A stretch of 17,498 nt of DNA, from NCBI GenBank assembly GCA_964435575.1, contig CAYSZS010000024.1, forward strand, positions 1 to 17,498, in the 5' to 3' direction. Source of the DNA: GWB1-39-12 sp964435575. Lineage in GTDB: Bacteria; Patescibacteriota; Microgenomatia; UBA8517. The notes below the pieces were generated by a model. That model worked only from the letters and a program-made list of their open reading frames with translations. It was not told the origin of the DNA and did no database searches. The position numbers and the translations under genes are program-made. Shown piece by piece: positions 15,456 through 17,498 of the stretch (position 1 is the stretch's first letter; each line of letters starts with the position of its first letter).

Positions 15456-15463
15456 TTTATAAA
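15456..15463 (-). promoter_or_regulatory. TATA box upstream of the radical SAM gene at 13899-15353
   Basis: TTTATAAA preceded by GAAAAG and followed by TGAG on the minus strand, the same extended core as at 8497 and 13879. The predicted start site is near 15435, giving an unusually long leader of about 80 nt before the ATG at 15353. The IS630-type element ends only 13 nt farther upstream, so it was inserted next to this promoter without cutting the box. Confidence 0.6.
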
Positions 15464-15476
15464 CTTTTCTACGGAG

Positions 15477-15500
15477 TAGTCAGCGACATAAGTAACGCAT
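15477..15500 (+). repeat. Left terminal inverted repeat of the IS630-type element (with TA target)
   Basis: Begins TAGTCAGCGACA and ends AACGCAT. It matches the reverse complement of 16466-16489 at 19 of 24 positions, with TAACGCAT identical at the inner end. The outermost TA (15477-15478) is the presumed target duplication. The transposase stop codon (15480-15482) lies inside the repeat. Confidence 0.8.
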
Positions 15501-16433
15501 GAAATTCTGCGTAAAAATATGTTCTTTCCAAAAGTTTTCTAATGCTTCCTGCATTTTGTCCAACGATGGAAAGTACTGTGACTTTGTCACATTATTTTTA
15601 GTTACTTTCCAGCAAGTTTCAATTGGATTTAATTCGGGGGAATATGGAGGGATATGTTCGACAGAAATCCAATCAGAAAACTCTGCAATGAGATTTTTGA
15701 TACATTGTGTTTTGTGAAATCCCGCGTTGTCTAAAATTAAAACGTACTTTTTTTCTTATCCAATTTCTCAAACAGAGTTCTGAGAAAATGCTTAAATGTA
15801 AGGCTATTTTGCGCAATATAAAAATCATAGAAAAACTTATGGTCACTCGTCAGTGCACCAAAAGTTATGAGTTTTTTTGAACTCCAGAAAAATGCGCCTC
15901 GTAGCGTTTCTCCGCGAGGGAACCAAATCTTTTTATAAGTTGTTGTTAATTGGAAGCTTGCTTCATCTATTGCTATAATTTCATAGCCCAAATACTCCGT
16001 TTCGAGTTTTTTTAAACTCCTCTCGAAATTCAGCAACTTTCACAGGATCATTTTTGATATGCTGGCTACGAGGTGTTATCCTCGAAAAATCAAGTCTGTG
16101 AAGAATTCTCTCTACATGGCGCCGTGTGTATTTTTTATGGATTTTCTTTTCAATTATTTCTGAAAATTGTTTAACATCTATCGAGCAGAAATTTTTGTTT
16201 GCTGTCACTGCTTCTCTCTTGAATTCTGTTTTGAGTTTTGCAAGCGTTTTTCCCGTCAGCGGTGTAGGTCTTCCGCTTCGAGGCAGATTTTTAACGCTGC
16301 CTGTTTTATTATACTTGACAATCAATCTGCTGATAGCTGATTGATTGCACTCAACCAAATCTGCAATTTGCTGTTGAGTTTTTCCTTCGGTGTCCCATTT
16401 TAAAATAAGTTCTCGAGTTTGTAAGTTTATCAT
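15480..16433 (-). pseudogene. IS630-family DDE transposase interrupted by two compensating frame breaks at A7 tracts
   Basis: Three frame segments together make a full 317-aa transposase. The first (16433 to about 16007) is an N-terminal helix-turn-helix region with TQQQIADLVECNQSAISRLI and the GRP linker typical of IS630. The middle (about 16013 to 15748) is shifted and holds the first catalytic Asp in IIAIDEASFQL. The last (about 15754 to 15480) returns to the original frame with the second Asp in YVLILDNAGFHK and the Glu in PYSPELNPIE. The breaks lie at A7 runs, 16007-16013 (one base too many for the frame) and 15748-15754 (one too few). All three catalytic residues survive. Either the gene is decayed, or slippage at the A tracts yields some active protein, or the tracts are misassembled. 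Confidence 0.85.
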
Positions 16434-16455
16434 GACAAAACTAAAGCATAACTAG

Positions 16456-16463
16456 TATATAAA
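16456..16463 (-). promoter_or_regulatory. TATA box of the IS630-type transposase
   Basis: TTTATATA on the minus strand, just inside the right inverted repeat and centred 26.5 nt before the ATG at 16433, so the transcript would be leaderless. The element thus brings its own archaeal promoter. Confidence 0.6.
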
Positions 16464-16465
16464 TT

Positions 16466-16489
16466 ATGCGTTATTTTTGTCCTTTACTA
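16466..16489 (-). repeat. Right terminal inverted repeat of the IS630-type element (with TA target)
   Basis: Read on the minus strand it begins TAGTAAAGGACA and ends AACGCAT, matching the left repeat at 15477-15500 in 19 of 24 positions. The terminal TA is 16488-16489. Confidence 0.8.
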
Positions 16490-16516
16490 GAGTGATAGCG
16501 TCTATTAATCGTCATC

Positions 16517-16524
16517 TTTATATA
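16517..16524 (+). promoter_or_regulatory. TATA box of the IS6-like transposase remnant
   Basis: TTTATATA centred 24.5 nt before the TTG at 16545 and 27.5 nt before the GTG at 16548, fitting leaderless initiation at either codon. Confidence 0.5.
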
Positions 16525-16544
16525 TTGGTACATCTTTCAAAAGA

Positions 16545-17420
16545 TTGGTGATACGAACGGTAAACTGCGATTTTTGCTGGTCTAAACATGTTGTAAGAAA
16601 AGGATTTAGAAAAAATATGGTGGTAATCAAACAAAAATACTTTTGCAACGATTGTGAAAAGTGGTTTGTTGTCGATGACGGATTTAAGAGAATGCGGAGC
16701 AAACCAGAGCATATTGTTCGTGCTCTGCACGAATATTCTGATGGTGTTTCATTGAAAAAAGTACGTGATCACTTATCACAGCACGATAATGTCAAAGTGA
16801 CGAAGTGGGCGATCCGACAATGGGTTGTTAGATATTCAAAATTGTTAAAAAAAACGAAACGCGATTCGGCACTCCAACGATTAAAGGGACTGTCCACTAC
16901 GATGAAAAATATATCGGTGTCCAAAAAACATATTTCTGTGACTTGAATGCTATAGATAATAAAAGAAAATTGCATTAAATTTCTGCGGCAGATAAAAATA
17001 AAATGTTATGATCAAATTCTTGAAAGATATAAGAGAAAAAGAAAACTTATAACTTTTGTATGCGACGGATTTAGAAATTACAGGAATGCATACACTAAAT
17101 TATTTAGCAGAACTGCTAAACTTATTTTTGGGGTTCCAATTGCATATAAAAAATATGGAATGGAGCACAACAATAATCCAATTGAAAGATACAATAGAGA
17201 AATCAAAAGAAACAATGCCGCAAGAGGAGCATTCCAGACAAGTGAAGGCTCAGAATCAACAACATCACTGCAAAATATTATCTACAATCATATAACACCG
17301 CATGAAACACTCAATGAAAAAACACCTGCTCAGGCGGCAGGAATAGATCTTCTGCTTGGACAGAATAAATTACTCAATCTCATAAAACTAGCCCGAAGGC
17401 TGGAGATGATGATAAGATAA
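16545..17420 (+). pseudogene. Decayed IS6/IS240-like DDE transposase with zinc-ribbon N-terminus
   Basis: The N-terminal part has a zinc ribbon, CDFC (8-11 from the TTG) and CNDC before WFVVDDGFKRMR, then a helix-turn-helix (SLKKVRDHL, KVTKWAIRQW). At an A8 run (16847-16854) the frame must move by -1 to reach TPTIKGTVHYDEKYIGV, the first catalytic Asp. That frame stops at 16976. The original frame resumes near 16962 as KENCIKFLRQIK, continues with the second Asp in FVCDGFRNYRNAY and the Glu in HNNNPIERYNREIK, and ends TPAQAAGIDLLLGQNKL at the TAA at 17418. Between DNK and KENC the residues normally linking the two strands are missing, so a small out-of-frame deletion seems to have occurred. 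The protein is probably inactive. Family placement is by motif recall, not a search; the element ends were not found. Confidence 0.75.
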
Positions 17421-17498
17421 CGGTATCCAATGGAGTGGGCTTTGGTGAAAAAGTCCGAGCAAAATGGCTTTTAAGTTGTGTAATATTGCCCTCGCGGT
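17421..17498. other. Short non-coding tail after the IS6-like remnant
   Basis: No convincing gene start is seen. It probably includes the right end of the IS6-like element, but no sequence here forms an evident inverted repeat with 16490-16545, and the window stops before the boundary can be judged. Confidence 0.3.

Larger units (their letters stand above)
15477..16489. mobile_element. IS630/Tc1-mariner-type insertion sequence, about 1.0 kb, complete ends
   Basis: The element is bounded by 24-nt imperfect inverted repeats (19/24 matches) that start at TA on both sides, as expected for the IS630/Tc1 superfamily, which inserts at TA and duplicates it. It carries one transposase gene that fills almost the whole length on the minus strand and has a promoter within 30 nt of the right repeat. 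The ends are intact but the gene has two frame breaks. Removing 15479-16489 would restore the pre-insertion sequence ggagTAgagtg. Confidence 0.85.

Noticed and set aside
15499..15717. A 72-aa plus-strand frame inside the IS630-type element
   Set aside because: It is antisense to the catalytic C-terminal part of the transposase and has no family-like pattern.
15737..16036. A 99-aa minus-strand frame that looks like a separate small gene
   Set aside because: Its sequence is the central part of the IS630-type transposase (first catalytic Asp) in a shifted frame; its apparent ATG lies within the transposase and has no promoter or ribosome site of its own.
17056..17295. A 79-aa plus-strand frame
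   Set aside because: It is an alternative frame of the IS6-like transposase C-terminal half, which carries the recognisable HNNNPIERYN motif in the other frame.
1..17498. CRISPR arrays, tRNA or rRNA genes, toxin-antitoxin or defence genes
   Set aside because: No regularly spaced repeats, no tRNA-like cloverleaf or CCA-flanked stretch, and no nuclease, Cas or toxin family motifs were seen while reading both strands.
16490..17498. Terminal inverted repeats for the IS6-like element
   Set aside because: Comparison of 16490-16545 with the reverse complement of 17421-17498 gave no convincing match; the right end may lie outside the window.

Overview
The window is AT-rich, with Lys/Ile/Asn-rich proteins, and looks like an archaeal chromosome segment. 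A small DPANN-type archaeon of the Woesearchaeota/Pacearchaeota kind is my best guess; this is inferred from promoter architecture and gene content, and no rRNA is present to settle it. Promoters are TATA boxes (TTTATAAA, TTTAAATA, TTTATATA) placed either about 24-27 nt before a start codon (leaderless) or about 36-39 nt before one that has a Shine-Dalgarno-like sequence. Genes inside operons are coupled by ATGA or TAATG overlaps.

Layout. (1) About 1-4056, plus strand: the end of a glycan-assembly operon. It holds a tiny membrane ORF or protein C-terminus, a dolichyl-phosphate-mannose-synthase-like GT2, a DUF2304 membrane protein, a GT9 heptosyltransferase-like protein, an FkbM-type methyltransferase and a second GT9. 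(2) 4057-8464, minus strand: a five-gene operon, read from 8464 as ATP-grasp ligase, NAD-dependent sugar epimerase/dehydratase, HAD phosphatase, DegT/DnrJ/EryC1 PLP aminotransferase and ALG5/DPG-synthase-like GT2. (3) 8557-10176, minus: a PMT/ArnT-like GT-C membrane glycosyltransferase. Divergent from it, 10285-12431, plus: a large polytopic GT-C-like protein coupled to a small four-helix membrane protein. (4) 12432-15353, minus: two B12-binding-type radical SAM proteins, each apparently with its own promoter. (5) 15477-17498: mobile DNA. This is a complete IS630/Tc1-type element with terminal inverted repeats and a TA target duplication, next to a decayed IS6/IS240-like transposase.

Together regions 1-4 read as a cell-surface glycan or glycolipid locus. 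NDP-sugar modification enzymes (SDR, aminotransferase, HAD, ATP-grasp) would make an unusual sugar. GT2 enzymes would load polyprenyl-phosphate carriers, GT9 enzymes would extend the chain, FkbM would O-methylate it, GT-C enzymes would transfer sugars on the outer face, and the radical SAM proteins could supply a rare methylation or rearrangement. The pathway and its product are inference.

The most unusual observations are three transposase frame disruptions, in two unrelated families, which are associated with A7-A8 tracts while similar tracts in neighbouring genes stay in frame; a two-class promoter grammar; a candidate 17-aa leader ORF between a strong promoter and a radical SAM gene; and two convergent operon junctions whose stop codons share the same TAATTA palindrome. 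I do not see a clearly new defence or mobile system.
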